A stretch of 64,000 bases of DNA from Pseudooceanicola sediminis (lineage in GTDB: Bacteria; Pseudomonadota; Alphaproteobacteria; Rhodobacterales; Rhodobacteraceae), in the NCBI RefSeq assembly GCF_003575965.1, contig NZ_QWJJ01000003.1, positions 124,001-188,000 of the forward strand, written 5' to 3'. Made by a program: the position numbers and the translations under genes. The notes under the pieces were generated by a model that was not told the DNA's origin, did not search any database, and worked only from the letters and a program-made list of their open reading frames with translations. Every line of letters starts with the position of its first letter. Position 1 is the first letter of the stretch. Shown here in pieces: positions 54,628-63,172 of the stretch.

Positions 54628-55995
54628 TCAGGCCGAGCGCGAATAGTTCTCCGAACCCTTTCCCGACTGTGACCAACCAGCGGACCCACCGGATTGCGAC
54701 GTGCGGAACACCGCGATGCTCTGCCGCAAGGCTGCGCTCTTTTCCGACAGGCCCTTGGTGGCGTCTGCCGTATCCACGACCATGGCCGCGTTGCGCTGTG
54801 TCACCTGGTCCAGCTGCGAAATGGCCGAGTTGATCTCGCTCAGCGTCGTGCTCTGTTCGCCCAGGCCATAGGCCACTTCCTTGACCCGTTCGGAAATCCG
54901 TCCGACGCCTTCGAAAATTGCCGTCAGCTCGGTTCCCGTGCGGTCCACCAGGTCGACGCCTGTTTTGACATGGCCCGCACTCTGCTCGATCAGGTCCTTG
55001 ATCTCTCGCGCCGAATCCGCCGTGCGTCCGGCAAGCGACCGCACTTCGGAGGCGACGACGGCAAAGCCCAACCCGGCTTCGCCCGCGCGCGCGGCCTCGA
55101 CCCCGGCATTCAGCGCCAGAAGATTGGTCTGGAACGCGATGTCGTCAATGACCGAGATGATCCGCGCGATTGCATCTGACGATCCCTCGATCCGTTTCAT
55201 GGCGTCTGTCACGTCCTGCACCAGGTGCCGGCTGCCCTCGGCCGAGGTGCGCGTCGCGCTGGCCTCGTCGCCCACCTGTTCCGCATGGGACACGGCCGAG
55301 CGCGAGTTGGTGTTCAGCTCCTCGATGGCGGCGGCCGTCTGTTCCAGCGTGGCGGCCTGGGTCTCTGTGCGGCGCGACAGTTCGTCCGAGGTCGAGCCGA
55401 TCTGGCCGCTGACCGCGTCGATCGTCTCGGCCACCGATTGCAGGTGCGAAATCATCGACGCCAGCTGTTCGACCGACCGGTTGTAGGCATCGCCCAGAAC
55501 CGCCAGGTCGGGAATGTTGCACGGGGCGATACGATAGTTCAGATCGCCGTCGCTCAGCGCCTCCATGCCCTTGGAAATACGCTCCAGCGCCGTGCGCCGG
55601 GCGGTCACGTCGGTGGCGATCTTGGTCACGCGTACGACCTTGTTTTCATTGTCCGTGATCGGCGCATAGGTCGCCTGTATCCAGATGATCCGACCATCCT
55701 TGCGCTTGCGCGGAAACTGACTGGTAAAGGATTGGCCGTCGCGCAGCTTTTCCCAGAAATCATGGTATTCGCGACTGTGGCGATAGGCATCTTCGACAAA
55801 CAGCGAGTGGTTCTTGCCAGCCACCTCCTCGGGCGTATACCCCATTGCATTCAGGAAATTCATGTTCGCCTGAATGATGGTTCCGTCCGGCCGGAAATGA
55901 ATGACGGCCTGCGTCCGCTCGACCATCTGAAGAATGGCCTGGTCGCCCGAAATCTTCTCGCTGTCGTTCGGCTTGGCTGAAGCCCAAAATGGCAC
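54628..55995 (-). CDS. Soluble PAS-containing methyl-accepting chemotaxis protein
   Basis: A 455-residue chemoreceptor with no membrane segment. A PAS domain at about 25-130 ([32 protein letters not shown], then PAC motif [16 protein letters not shown]) is followed by a HAMP-like stretch ([13 protein letters not shown]). The MCP signalling tip reads [20 protein letters not shown] then [17 protein letters not shown]. The start is GTG at 55995, with GAAGGA 7 nt before it; the frame upstream is not protein-like. Similar soluble PAS receptors sense redox or oxygen. No che genes are nearby. Confidence 0.88.
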   Translation of the reverse strand: MPFWASAKPNDSEKISGDQAILQMVERTQAVIHFRPDGTIIQANMNFLNAMGYTPEEVAGKNHSLFVEDAYRHSREYHDFWEKLRDGQSFTSQFPRKRKDGRIIWIQATYAPITDNENKVVRVTKIATDVTARRTALERISKGMEALSDGDLNYRIAPCNIPDLAVLGDAYNRSVEQLASMISHLQSVAETIDAVSGQIGSTSDELSRRTETQAATLEQTAAAIEELNTNSRSAVSHAEQVGDEASATRTSAEGSRHLVQDVTDAMKRIEGSSDAIARIISVIDDIAFQTNLLALNAGVEAARAGEAGLGFAVVASEVRSLAGRTADSAREIKDLIEQSAGHVKTGVDLVDRTGTELTAIFEGVGRISERVKEVAYGLGEQSTTLSEINSAISQLDQVTQRNAAMVVDTADATKGLSEKSAALRQSIAVFRTSQSGGSAGWSQSGKGSENYSRSA

Positions 55996-56185
55996 GTCGC
56001 ATTCCTTCCCTGGGGGTGTCGGTCCAAGGCTGTATGACGTGCGGGTCTTACCTGCGGGTAAAGCCGATGCGAAAAGTGCTTCAAACTTTCCGGGACTGGA
56101 TCCTCTGGCTGGCCGCCGCAGGCGCTGCCGGGCCACTGCGCGCTGGCACGGCCATGGGGCGGGCGGACCTCCGATGGTGCGCGCG

Positions 56186-56262
56186 ATGCGTTAACCCTGC
56201 GCGTTTGCCGCGCGCCGCACCGCCCGGATACCGTATTGATACCGTCAGGATACCGACGTTGC
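56186..56262 (+). repeat. GATACCG phased-repeat element, copy D
   Basis: GATACCG at 56227, 56238 and 56249 (11-bp period), then ACGTTGC; GCGTTAAC at 56186-56193 lies 41 bp before the first unit, as in copy A. It sits upstream of the chemoreceptor gene on the opposite reading direction. Confidence 0.75.
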
Positions 56263-56310
56263 AAAACGCCTCATTGGCCTTGTTCATATAGGTTTCACGT
56301 CTCTTGCACG

Positions 56311-56340
56311 GAAAACGGCGGTGCAGGGGCGCACCGCCGT
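56311..56340 (-). terminator. Terminator of the hemerythrin gene
   Basis: ACGGCGGTGC and GCACCGCCGT form a perfect 10-bp stem with a 6-nt loop. On the minus strand the stem is followed by TTTTCC. It begins 37 bp after the hemerythrin stop. Confidence 0.75.
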
Positions 56341-56376
56341 CAGAAGAAATGTTAACCTTGGTCCCGTGCCGGGGGA

Positions 56377-56853
56377 TCAGTCCTCCAGCGCGTCCTTGCG
56401 CTTTTCCTCGATCAGCTTGCCTTCCTTGGCCTTGCGCTTGAGGAACTTGTCACCAAAGGCGTCGTTGTCTTGCTCTCCGATCACCTTTTTGGCGCGGGTG
56501 AACACTTCGTCCTCTTCCTCGTCCATATGGTGTTCATAGTCGTGCTTGAGGACCTTGAACCGCGTCAGCCAGGCCGAAGACGACATATCTGTCTCGCGCA
56601 ATTCTTCCATGATTTCATCCATTTGCTCATGCTCATGCACGGAATGGCGTGCCGAATCCTGGCCCCAGGTCTCGCTCATCAGGGTGGAATAAAACGTCTC
56701 TTCCTCTGCCGCCGCGTGGGATTTCACGTCGTGGTAGAATTCATCCCACGCGCTCTTGCGCTCGGCGCTGTCGCCAGACGTCTCCGCGATGCTGTCGAGC
56801 AATTCGCGGTGGCGGTCGTGGTCTTTCTTGATGGCGTCATAGATCGAAGTCAT
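56377..56853 (-). CDS. Hemerythrin HHE-domain protein
   Basis: A 158-residue four-helix protein with the diiron-type HHE pattern: KKDHDRHRELLD, SHAAAEEETFY, HEHEQMDEIM and LKHDYEHHMDEEEDEVF. The C-terminal ~40 residues are Lys/Glu-rich. The ATG at 56853 follows AGGAGAG. Such proteins bind oxygen or nitric oxide, or protect iron centres. It stands alone. Confidence 0.9.
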   Translation of the reverse strand: MTSIYDAIKKDHDRHRELLDSIAETSGDSAERKSAWDEFYHDVKSHAAAEEETFYSTLMSETWGQDSARHSVHEHEQMDEIMEELRETDMSSSAWLTRFKVLKHDYEHHMDEEEDEVFTRAKKVIGEQDNDAFGDKFLKRKAKEGKLIEEKRKDALED

Positions 56854-57121
56854 GAGCTGTCTCTCCTGAAAATGCGGGGCACCTGTCGCGGCAGTGCTGT
56901 GCAGTATCAACACGCCATCAGGCCGCGTGGTTCCCTGCGCGCCGCGCCGGATCCCTGGCCGGGGCAGGTCACTGGAACGCCGTGAAAACGCGCGCTATTT
57001 CAGAGGCATATCGGCTCCCTTCCCGCCCCTGCGGGCGCCTTTCCTTGTCGGATGCTTTGCAATATCGTGCCGGCAACATCTGTCCCGGCGCTGCGCCGCC
57101 GCACGAAAAGGAGTTCCCGTG

Positions 57122-57838
57122 ATGACCTTGCCCCGCCCCATCGGGCCGCGTGTCGAGGGCTGGACAGCCCCGCCGCGCCCGCCCGTCGATCTGGTGCTGA
57201 AGGGACGCCATGTGCGCCTCGACCCTCTCAGCGCCGAAGCCCATGCAGGCGTCCTGTACGAGGCCTTCGATGCCCAGGACTGGCTGTGGGATTACATGCC
57301 CAACGGGCCCTTCGCCAGCTCCGCCCAGTATCACCGTTGGGTGCGGTCCGTGGAAGGCGGGGCAGAGCCTGTCTTCTTCGCCATTACCGATCTGAACAGC
57401 CAGTCGGTCTGCGGTGTGGCAAGCTATCTCAACATCGTGCCGCAAAATGGCTCGGTCGAGGTTGGCAACATCGCCTTTGCCCCTGAATTACAAGGCACAA
57501 TTGCCGCAACAGAGGCGATGTTCCTGATGATGCAATGGGCGTTCGAGGCCGGGTATCGGCGTTACGAATGGAAATGCAACGCGCTGAATCGCCCGTCTCG
57601 CCGGGCGGCGCAACGCCTTGGCTTCAGCTACGAAGGTGTCTTTCGTCAGCACATGGTCGTCAAGGAACGCAACCGCGATACGGCGTGGTTTGCCGCCTGC
57701 GACGGCGAATGGCCCGCGCTGAAAGAGGCATTTTCGGTCTGGCTGGACCCCGCCAATTTCGATGCGAACGGGCAGCAATCGGAACGCCTCGGCGATCTGA
57801 CGGGGCTGGTGCGCGTGGCCTCTGACCCGACCCTCTAA
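57122..57838 (+). CDS. GNAT-family N-acetyltransferase (RimJ/RimL type)
   Basis: A 238-residue acetyltransferase. The acceptor region VRLDPLSAEAHAGVL and the C-terminal NRPSRRAAQRLGFSYEGVFRQ are characteristic of RimJ/RimL-like enzymes that acetylate protein N termini or small amines. AAAAGGAG lies 11 nt before the ATG; a GTG one codon earlier is possible. Its TAA overlaps the stop of the convergent aminotransferase gene. Confidence 0.88.
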   Translation: MTLPRPIGPRVEGWTAPPRPPVDLVLKGRHVRLDPLSAEAHAGVLYEAFDAQDWLWDYMPNGPFASSAQYHRWVRSVEGGAEPVFFAITDLNSQSVCGVASYLNIVPQNGSVEVGNIAFAPELQGTIAATEAMFLMMQWAFEAGYRRYEWKCNALNRPSRRAAQRLGFSYEGVFRQHMVVKERNRDTAWFAACDGEWPALKEAFSVWLDPANFDANGQQSERLGDLTGLVRVASDPTL

Positions 57839-58701
57839 AGGGTCAGGTCGGTCGCGGCCCAGTCCCAGTACAATTGGCGCGCGCGTTCGGTCATTGGTCC
57901 GATGGGATAGGTCACGGCGTCGAATGCAGTGACCGGCGTGACCTTGTTCAGGTTTCCGGACAAAAAGATTTCGTCAGCCTTTTCAAAATCTTCGAACGTC
58001 AGAACCGCTTCGTGAACAGTCACGCCATCGGCCCGCAGGTTGGCGATGTGGCGGGCTCGGGTGATCCCCGACAGGAAGGTGCCATTGGCGATCGGGGTAT
58101 AGACCTCGCCATCCCTGACCATGAAGACGTTGGCCGTCGCGCTCTCGGCGACGTTGCCCATGGCATCCGCCACCAGCGCGTTGCCGAACCCCTTGCTGCG
58201 CGCCTCTGCCAGCATACGGCCATTGTTGGGATACAGCGCACCGGCCTTGGCATTGACCACGGCGGACTCCATCACGGGCCGACGAAACCGGGTGCGCGTC
58301 AGCGTCGTCGCGGCATCCGGCGCGGCAAGGGGGATCTCCTCCAGCGCGATGCAAAACCCGGTGGCGCCATACCTGGGCTGTACGACCGTTTCGTTCCCCT
58401 CGGTTGCCCAGTACATCGGACGGATATAGACCGGCGCATCCGCAGAAAACCGTGCAAGCCCTTCGCGGATAATGGCAATCATGTCATCCACCGGGCACGA
58501 GGGTTCGATCATCAGAGCCTCGGCAGACCTGTTCACCCGCTCGCAATGCGCACGCAGATCGGGCAGCAAGCCATGCACCATGCGTGCGCCATCGAACACG
58601 GTTGAGCCGAGCCAGGCGCCGTGATCCCCCGCCTTCATCACGGCGATATCGCCCTGGTGCCAGCTGCCTTTGAAATAGGTATGAATCTCGCCACTGGCCA
58701 T
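57835..58701 (-). CDS. Class IV aminotransferase (branched-chain/D-amino-acid type)
   Basis: A 288-residue PLP enzyme of fold type IV. GSTVFDGARMVHG near residue 35, the lysine region VVNAKAGALYPNNGRML and ESATANVFMVRDG followed by FLSGITRARH are diagnostic. Annotated relatives are mostly branched-chain aminotransferases, but 4-amino-4-deoxychorismate lyase and D-alanine transaminase are related. The ATG at 58701 follows GAAGGAG; the 13-codon upstream extension is probably not used. Confidence 0.85.
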   Translation of the reverse strand: MASGEIHTYFKGSWHQGDIAVMKAGDHGAWLGSTVFDGARMVHGLLPDLRAHCERVNRSAEALMIEPSCPVDDMIAIIREGLARFSADAPVYIRPMYWATEGNETVVQPRYGATGFCIALEEIPLAAPDAATTLTRTRFRRPVMESAVVNAKAGALYPNNGRMLAEARSKGFGNALVADAMGNVAESATANVFMVRDGEVYTPIANGTFLSGITRARHIANLRADGVTVHEAVLTFEDFEKADEIFLSGNLNKVTPVTAFDAVTYPIGPMTERARQLYWDWAATDLTL

Positions 58702-58997
58702 GCTGCTCTCCTTCGTGATGCCGTTAGCGGAATAAGGCATCGGCTTGAAAAGGGGAAGGGGAGGGGGCCACGCAAATACCCCCGACGCGGTGGCCGGGGG
58801 TGGCTTGATACTTAAAAATACTTGGTCAGATCTAAAATTGCCGTATTTGCCGGACGTGGGGTTTGGCGACCGGCTGCGTCGTCACGCCACCTGTCTAGAT
58901 CGATTCTGAAACAAGAATGTGACCGTCCTCATCCCCGTCCTGGCTGGGTCGCCCCAGCGTGTAGCCAGCACGGCCCGGCATCAGACACCCGTGACGC
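58702..58997. other. Intergenic region upstream of the class IV aminotransferase gene
   Basis: 296 bp. A hairpin ACCCCCG/CGGGGGT at 58778-58801 could end the VOC transcript (minus strand). An AT-rich stretch at 58806-58855 may hold the aminotransferase promoter. No gene is seen. Confidence 0.35.
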
Positions 58998-59489
58998 TCA
59001 GCGCGCCGGGGCCTCCGACAGCAGGGCTTGCAGGTCCAGCGGAGCGTTGTACATGGCCAAAGAGCCGTCGGGCAGGCGCGGCCAGTCCTTTTCAGGTCGA
59101 TCGCGGTACAGCTCGACGCCATTGTCGTCAGGGTCCCTCAGGTAGATCGCTTCGCTGACGCCATGGTCTGCGGCTCCGTCGATCTCGACCCCGGCCTCGA
59201 CAAGGCGGCGCAGTGCATCGCCGAGTGCGGCGCGGTCCGGGTAGAGGAAGGCGGTATGAAAGAGGCCTGTGTGGCCCCTGGGGGCAGGGGTCCCGTTGCG
59301 TGATTCCCAAGTGTTCAGGCCGATGTGGTGATGATAACCGCCCGCCGACAGGAACGCGGCCTGCTTGCCAAAGCGCGTTTGCACCTCAAATCCCAGAATC
59401 CCGCTGTAAAAGTCGATGGCACGGTCGATATCCGCCACTTTCAGGTGGATATGTCCGACTTTGACGTCCGGGTGCACTGGCGTATTCAT
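58998..59489 (-). CDS. VOC-family (glyoxalase/extradiol dioxygenase fold) protein
   Basis: A 163-residue protein resembling CatE-type catechol-2,3-dioxygenases. VGHIHLKVADIDRAIDFYSG gives the first metal His, GYHHHIGLNTW the second, and LRDPDDNGVELYRDRPEKDW the Glu-containing end motif. A single VOC repeat pair is present, half the size of classical extradiol dioxygenases. The substrate is unknown. Confidence 0.85.
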   Translation of the reverse strand: MNTPVHPDVKVGHIHLKVADIDRAIDFYSGILGFEVQTRFGKQAAFLSAGGYHHHIGLNTWESRNGTPAPRGHTGLFHTAFLYPDRAALGDALRRLVEAGVEIDGAADHGVSEAIYLRDPDDNGVELYRDRPEKDWPRLPDGSLAMYNAPLDLQALLSEAPAR

Positions 59490-59634
59490 CTTGCCGCTCC
59501 TTCAATGGCTTGCCGTCAAGTTAGGCAGACATCGACGGGCGGAAAAGACCGTCTGGCGCACGGGCATTGTGCACCGCTGCAAGCACCGCGCAGATACTGT
59601 GGTCCGGTGCCCCATCAGCCACCAGACCATGATT

Positions 59635-60690
59635 TCAGCTGCGGATCATGCCAACGATATCATAGGTTTTTTCCAGGATCGGCGTCGCGATCTTGCGGGC
59701 CTCCTGAGCGCCTGCGCCGATGATGGCATCGATTTCGTCAGGAGCCTGCATCAGGCGCGCCATCTCGGTCGATATCGGTGACAGCTTTGCAACGGCCAGA
59801 TCCGCAAGCATCGGCTTGAACTCCGAAAATTGCCTGCCGCCAACGTCGCGCAGGACGCTGGCCACGTCGCTGTCGGACAGCGCGGCGTAGATGTTGACCA
59901 GGTTGCGCGCCTCGGGCCGCTCGGCCAGTCCGTCGGGTTCGCCGGGCAGGGCATCGGCATCCGTGCGCGCCTTGCGGATCTTGTTGGCGATTGCGTCGGC
60001 ATCGTCGGTCATGTTGATCCGGCTCATGTCCGACGGGTCCGATTTCGACATCTTCTTGCTGCCGTCACGCAGCGACATCACCCGCGTCGCCGCACCTTCG
60101 ATCACCGGTTCGGTCATCGGAAAGAAGTCGACGCCGTAATCGTGGTTGAACTTGGCCGCGATATCACGCGTCAGTTCGACGTGCTGTTTCTGATCTTCGC
60201 CTACGGGAACATGGGTCGCATGATAGAGCAGGATGTCTGCGGCCATCAGGGCGGGATAGGCAAACAGGCCGAGGGAGGCATTTTGCGCATTCTTGCCCGC
60301 CTTGTCCTTCCACTGCGTCATGCGCTGCATCCAGCCCATCCGCGCAACGGTGTTGAAAATCCAGGCCAATTGTGCGTGTTCGGGCACTTGGCTCTGGTTG
60401 AACAGGATGGATTTCGCGGGGTCGATCCCGGCCGCGATATAGCCGGCAGCCAGCTCTCTGGTCTGCCGGCGCAGGGCATCGGGATCCTGCCAGACCGTGA
60501 TCGCGTGCAGGTCGACCATGCAGTACAGCGTCTGGATACCGCTTTCCTGCATGTCGACGAAACGGCGGATCGCGCCAAGGTAATTGCCCAGCGTCAGCCC
60601 GCCCGACGGCTGGATGCCGGAAAAGACGCGCGGCGTGAACGCGGTGTTGCTTGCGTGGGGGGCAGTTTCGGTCTGGATCGCGTCGGACAT
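59635..60690 (-). CDS. trpS: Tryptophanyl-tRNA synthetase
   Basis: A 351-residue class Ic synthetase. [19 protein letters not shown] carries the HIGH-like element (TLGN), KKMSKS is at about residue 210, and [17 protein letters not shown] is conserved. The ATG at 60690 with GGAGACGG upstream is preferred over an ATG 24 bp earlier. In Rhodobacterales trpS is often near murJ, as here. Confidence 0.96.
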   Translation of the reverse strand: MSDAIQTETAPHASNTAFTPRVFSGIQPSGGLTLGNYLGAIRRFVDMQESGIQTLYCMVDLHAITVWQDPDALRRQTRELAAGYIAAGIDPAKSILFNQSQVPEHAQLAWIFNTVARMGWMQRMTQWKDKAGKNAQNASLGLFAYPALMAADILLYHATHVPVGEDQKQHVELTRDIAAKFNHDYGVDFFPMTEPVIEGAATRVMSLRDGSKKMSKSDPSDMSRINMTDDADAIANKIRKARTDADALPGEPDGLAERPEARNLVNIYAALSDSDVASVLRDVGGRQFSEFKPMLADLAVAKLSPISTEMARLMQAPDEIDAIIGAGAQEARKIATPILEKTYDIVGMIRS

Positions 60691-60864
60691 GTGTCCCGTC
60701 TCCTGGATGGGCATCTGGCAATTTGGTCTGTGCTGGCTTACCCATGCCCTGACGGTCCGTCAACCGCCGGCCCCGACGCGCATTGCAGCGGAATGACCAG
60801 CAGGAGTGACGGCGCCAGTCAAACAGATGCAGGGTCGAACACCGGCCCGTGAAAGGACGCAACG

Positions 60865-61560
60865 ATGAGTGACCCCGACTATACCCCGCCCGAAAGCCTG
60901 GTGAACCCGGTGCCGCCGGTCGTGGTGCTGCTGTTCATTGCCGTGATCGGGGTCGAGGGGGTCTTTTCACTGGCCAAGGCGGGCTTGATCGGGGGGCCGG
61001 CATCGGTGGGATGGCGTCTCGGCGCTTTGCAGGACTATGGTTTTTTCCCGGCGTTTCTGGACTTTATGGTCCAGACCCGCACCGCGCCGCCTGGCGGGCT
61101 GCTGCGGTTCGTCAGCTATCCTTTCGTGCACGGATCCTTCCAGCAGGCTGTGATCGCGGGTGTCATGATGCTGGCCCTGGGCAAGTTCGTGGGCGAGGCG
61201 ATGCGCGCCATTCCACTGCTCGTGCTGTTCGTCGTGACCTCGGCTGTCGGCGCGTTGATCTTTGGTCTTGTCGCCCCTGCGCAGGAGCCGCTTTATGGAG
61301 CATTCCCGCCGACCTACGGCTTCATCGGTGCCTACAGCTATATGCTCTGGATCTATTTGCGCCGCGTCGGCGAACGCCAGATTGCAGCGTTTCGCTTGAT
61401 CGGCCTGTTGATGGCCATCCAGCTGTTGTTCGGCTTGTTTCTCGACACCGGAACATCCTGGGTGGCCGAGCTTGCGGCCTTCGTGACGGGGTTTTCCCTG
61501 GCGCCGTTGTTGCTCCCGGGCGGTTTGGCACGGCTGCGCCACAAGTTGCAGCGCGGCTGA
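60865..61560 (+). CDS. Rhomboid-family membrane protein lacking catalytic residues
   Basis: A 231-residue membrane protein with about six hydrophobic segments and rhomboid-like layout: RFVSYPFVHGSFQQAVIAGVMM near residue 75 corresponds to the family L1/HG segment. The expected GxSG motif is replaced by YGFIGAYSYM, and the catalytic His of the last helix by Glu in VAELAAFVTG. It is therefore probably a pseudoprotease. It is convergent with the phospholipase D gene. Confidence 0.8.
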   Translation: MSDPDYTPPESLVNPVPPVVVLLFIAVIGVEGVFSLAKAGLIGGPASVGWRLGALQDYGFFPAFLDFMVQTRTAPPGGLLRFVSYPFVHGSFQQAVIAGVMMLALGKFVGEAMRAIPLLVLFVVTSAVGALIFGLVAPAQEPLYGAFPPTYGFIGAYSYMLWIYLRRVGERQIAAFRLIGLLMAIQLLFGLFLDTGTSWVAELAAFVTGFSLAPLLLPGGLARLRHKLQRG

Positions 61561-61571
61561 GGCACCCTCAG
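61557..61571. other. Symmetric hairpin spanning two convergent stop codons
   Basis: CTGAGG-CAC-CCTCAG contains the TGA stop of the rhomboid-like gene and the reverse-strand TGA of the phospholipase gene, one in each arm. The arrangement is the same as at tonB/cls. Confidence 0.4.
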
Positions 61572-63091
61572 AACATCTCTGCTGGCAGGATCGGGATCGG
61601 CCGCGCAAAGCGGCGATTTCGGGCCTCAGGCCACGGCAGGATGTAGGCTTCGCGCGCATCAGGGGCCAGATCGGCGGTCTCCTGTGCGACGCGGACCCAA
61701 TCGCTTGCCTTGCGCACATCGATGGTCTTTTTCCGCCCACGCAGCCATGTGGACATAAGCCTTTCGCGGATCATCGTGATGTCGCGCTTGCCGTGAAATT
61801 GCAGCGACGCCTCGGTGTCCCACCGCATCGAACGCCCATTCAGATTCGCCGATCCGACAATGCCGAGGTGGTCATCAACCAGCGTGACCTTGGAGTGCAG
61901 ATAGATGATACCGGCGCCGTGCAACGGCATGGGCGTGTGATCCGGGGCCCGGCGTGGCTGGGCGGGGGCCAGGATCGCCAGCCGGTCACCAAATGCGCGC
62001 CGCAGAACCCTCAGGCAGCGCAGTTGCAAAGCTTGTGCGTGGCGCACGTCAAAACCGCGGGCACCGTCAAAGATCAGGCGGTCAGGTTCGCTTGGCATGA
62101 CCAGGATGACCTGAAGCTCAGGCGCGCGTTCCGCCGCACGGGCCAGCGCCTTGGCCAGTGGCATGTGGCGAAAGAACTGGGTTTCGATGTAGATCAGCCG
62201 TTTGGCGCTGTCGAAGGCGGCAATATGGGCCTCTTCGTGCTCGGTTACCTTTGATCTTGGTCCCAGTCGGATCGGGCTTTCGGGATCGCAAGAGATGGTC
62301 CGCAGCAAACGGGGACCGCTGGCCGAATGCAGTTTGCTCGGCAAAGGCTTGGTATCGGAAACGGGCGTGACCTCGACCCCGAAACTGGCAGCACCCGAGT
62401 TGCGGGCACGTTCCCAGCTGTCCGCGAAATGGCGGCGCAGATCACCGACCACACGACCGGCGATCAGGATGCTGACGTCATGCCATGTTTCCTCGGCGCG
62501 TCGGTCATGTTTCTCGTCATCCCAGCGTCGTTCGTTGACGTCGATGCCACCGATGATCGCAGCTTCGCCGTCGGACACCGCGAATTTCTGGTGCAGAGTC
62601 ACCGGGTGCAGGTTCACCTCTCCGTGCATCGCCTGATGTTGCAGAGGCGTCAGCTGGGACGGCGCATAGTTCGACAGATCCGCAATGCAGTTCTTGATCT
62701 TTGGCCAGAAGATGCGTTTCCAGACCGGCGCCGATTTGCATTCGTGCAAGGCGCACAGGATTTCGGTATCCTTTGGCATCCGATGGCCGAACCTCTGCGC
62801 ATTCGTCCATGCGCCTCGATGCAGGTCCGGCGTGAACAACGGGTCGAAGTCGGCGATCAGCAGCCGGACCTTGATTCCGCGCTCCGCGATGTGGGTAATC
62901 AGATCAGCCCACGTTTTCAGGCCCAGATCCTGCGCCTCGGTACTACGCAACCTTGTCATCGGATCGATGATCCGAAACGACATCAGCAGCTCTTCCTTGG
63001 TGTTCAGGCAGAGCCGCTCCAGCGCGGGGAACATCTCCGAAGCCGTGATGAGCGGCTGGAAACGCGGTGTCGTGGATCTGTCCTTGGGCAT
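61568..63091 (-). CDS. Phospholipase D-family protein
   Basis: A 507-residue protein with two HKD motifs: TLHQKFAVSD (about residue 165) followed by GGID, and YLHSKVTLVDD (about 405) followed by GSANLNGRS. The spacing and the central ETQFFRHM segment resemble bacterial and plant-type phospholipase D rather than cardiolipin synthase. No signal peptide or membrane helix is visible. It could hydrolyse or transfer phosphatidyl groups; the substrate is unknown. Confidence 0.86.
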   Translation of the reverse strand: MPKDRSTTPRFQPLITASEMFPALERLCLNTKEELLMSFRIIDPMTRLRSTEAQDLGLKTWADLITHIAERGIKVRLLIADFDPLFTPDLHRGAWTNAQRFGHRMPKDTEILCALHECKSAPVWKRIFWPKIKNCIADLSNYAPSQLTPLQHQAMHGEVNLHPVTLHQKFAVSDGEAAIIGGIDVNERRWDDEKHDRRAEETWHDVSILIAGRVVGDLRRHFADSWERARNSGAASFGVEVTPVSDTKPLPSKLHSASGPRLLRTISCDPESPIRLGPRSKVTEHEEAHIAAFDSAKRLIYIETQFFRHMPLAKALARAAERAPELQVILVMPSEPDRLIFDGARGFDVRHAQALQLRCLRVLRRAFGDRLAILAPAQPRRAPDHTPMPLHGAGIIYLHSKVTLVDDHLGIVGSANLNGRSMRWDTEASLQFHGKRDITMIRERLMSTWLRGRKKTIDVRKASDWVRVAQETADLAPDAREAYILPWPEARNRRFARPIPILPAEMF

Positions 63092-63172
63092 GATATGTTT
63101 TTAATTCCGGGCATGTGCGCTGGTTGAAGGTTTGCTTCGTGATTGACCAACGCCCAGCCCGGAAGAATTGTT

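Larger units (their letters stand above)
55996..56376. other. Intergenic region between hemerythrin and chemoreceptor genes
   Basis: 381 bp. It contains GATACCG element copy D and the hemerythrin terminator (56311-56340). TTAACC occurs at 56189 and 56352 as possible CtrA half-sites, but no full TTAA-N7-TTAA was found. No gene. Confidence 0.45.

Noticed and set aside
54269-54646. Open frame encoding PRPSALG-type repeats
   Set aside because: Produced by the heptamer repeat; the repeat is read in all frames and there is no start signal.
56186-56360. CtrA-binding site upstream of the chemoreceptor
   Set aside because: Only isolated TTAA half-sites; no TTAA-N7-TTAA pair.
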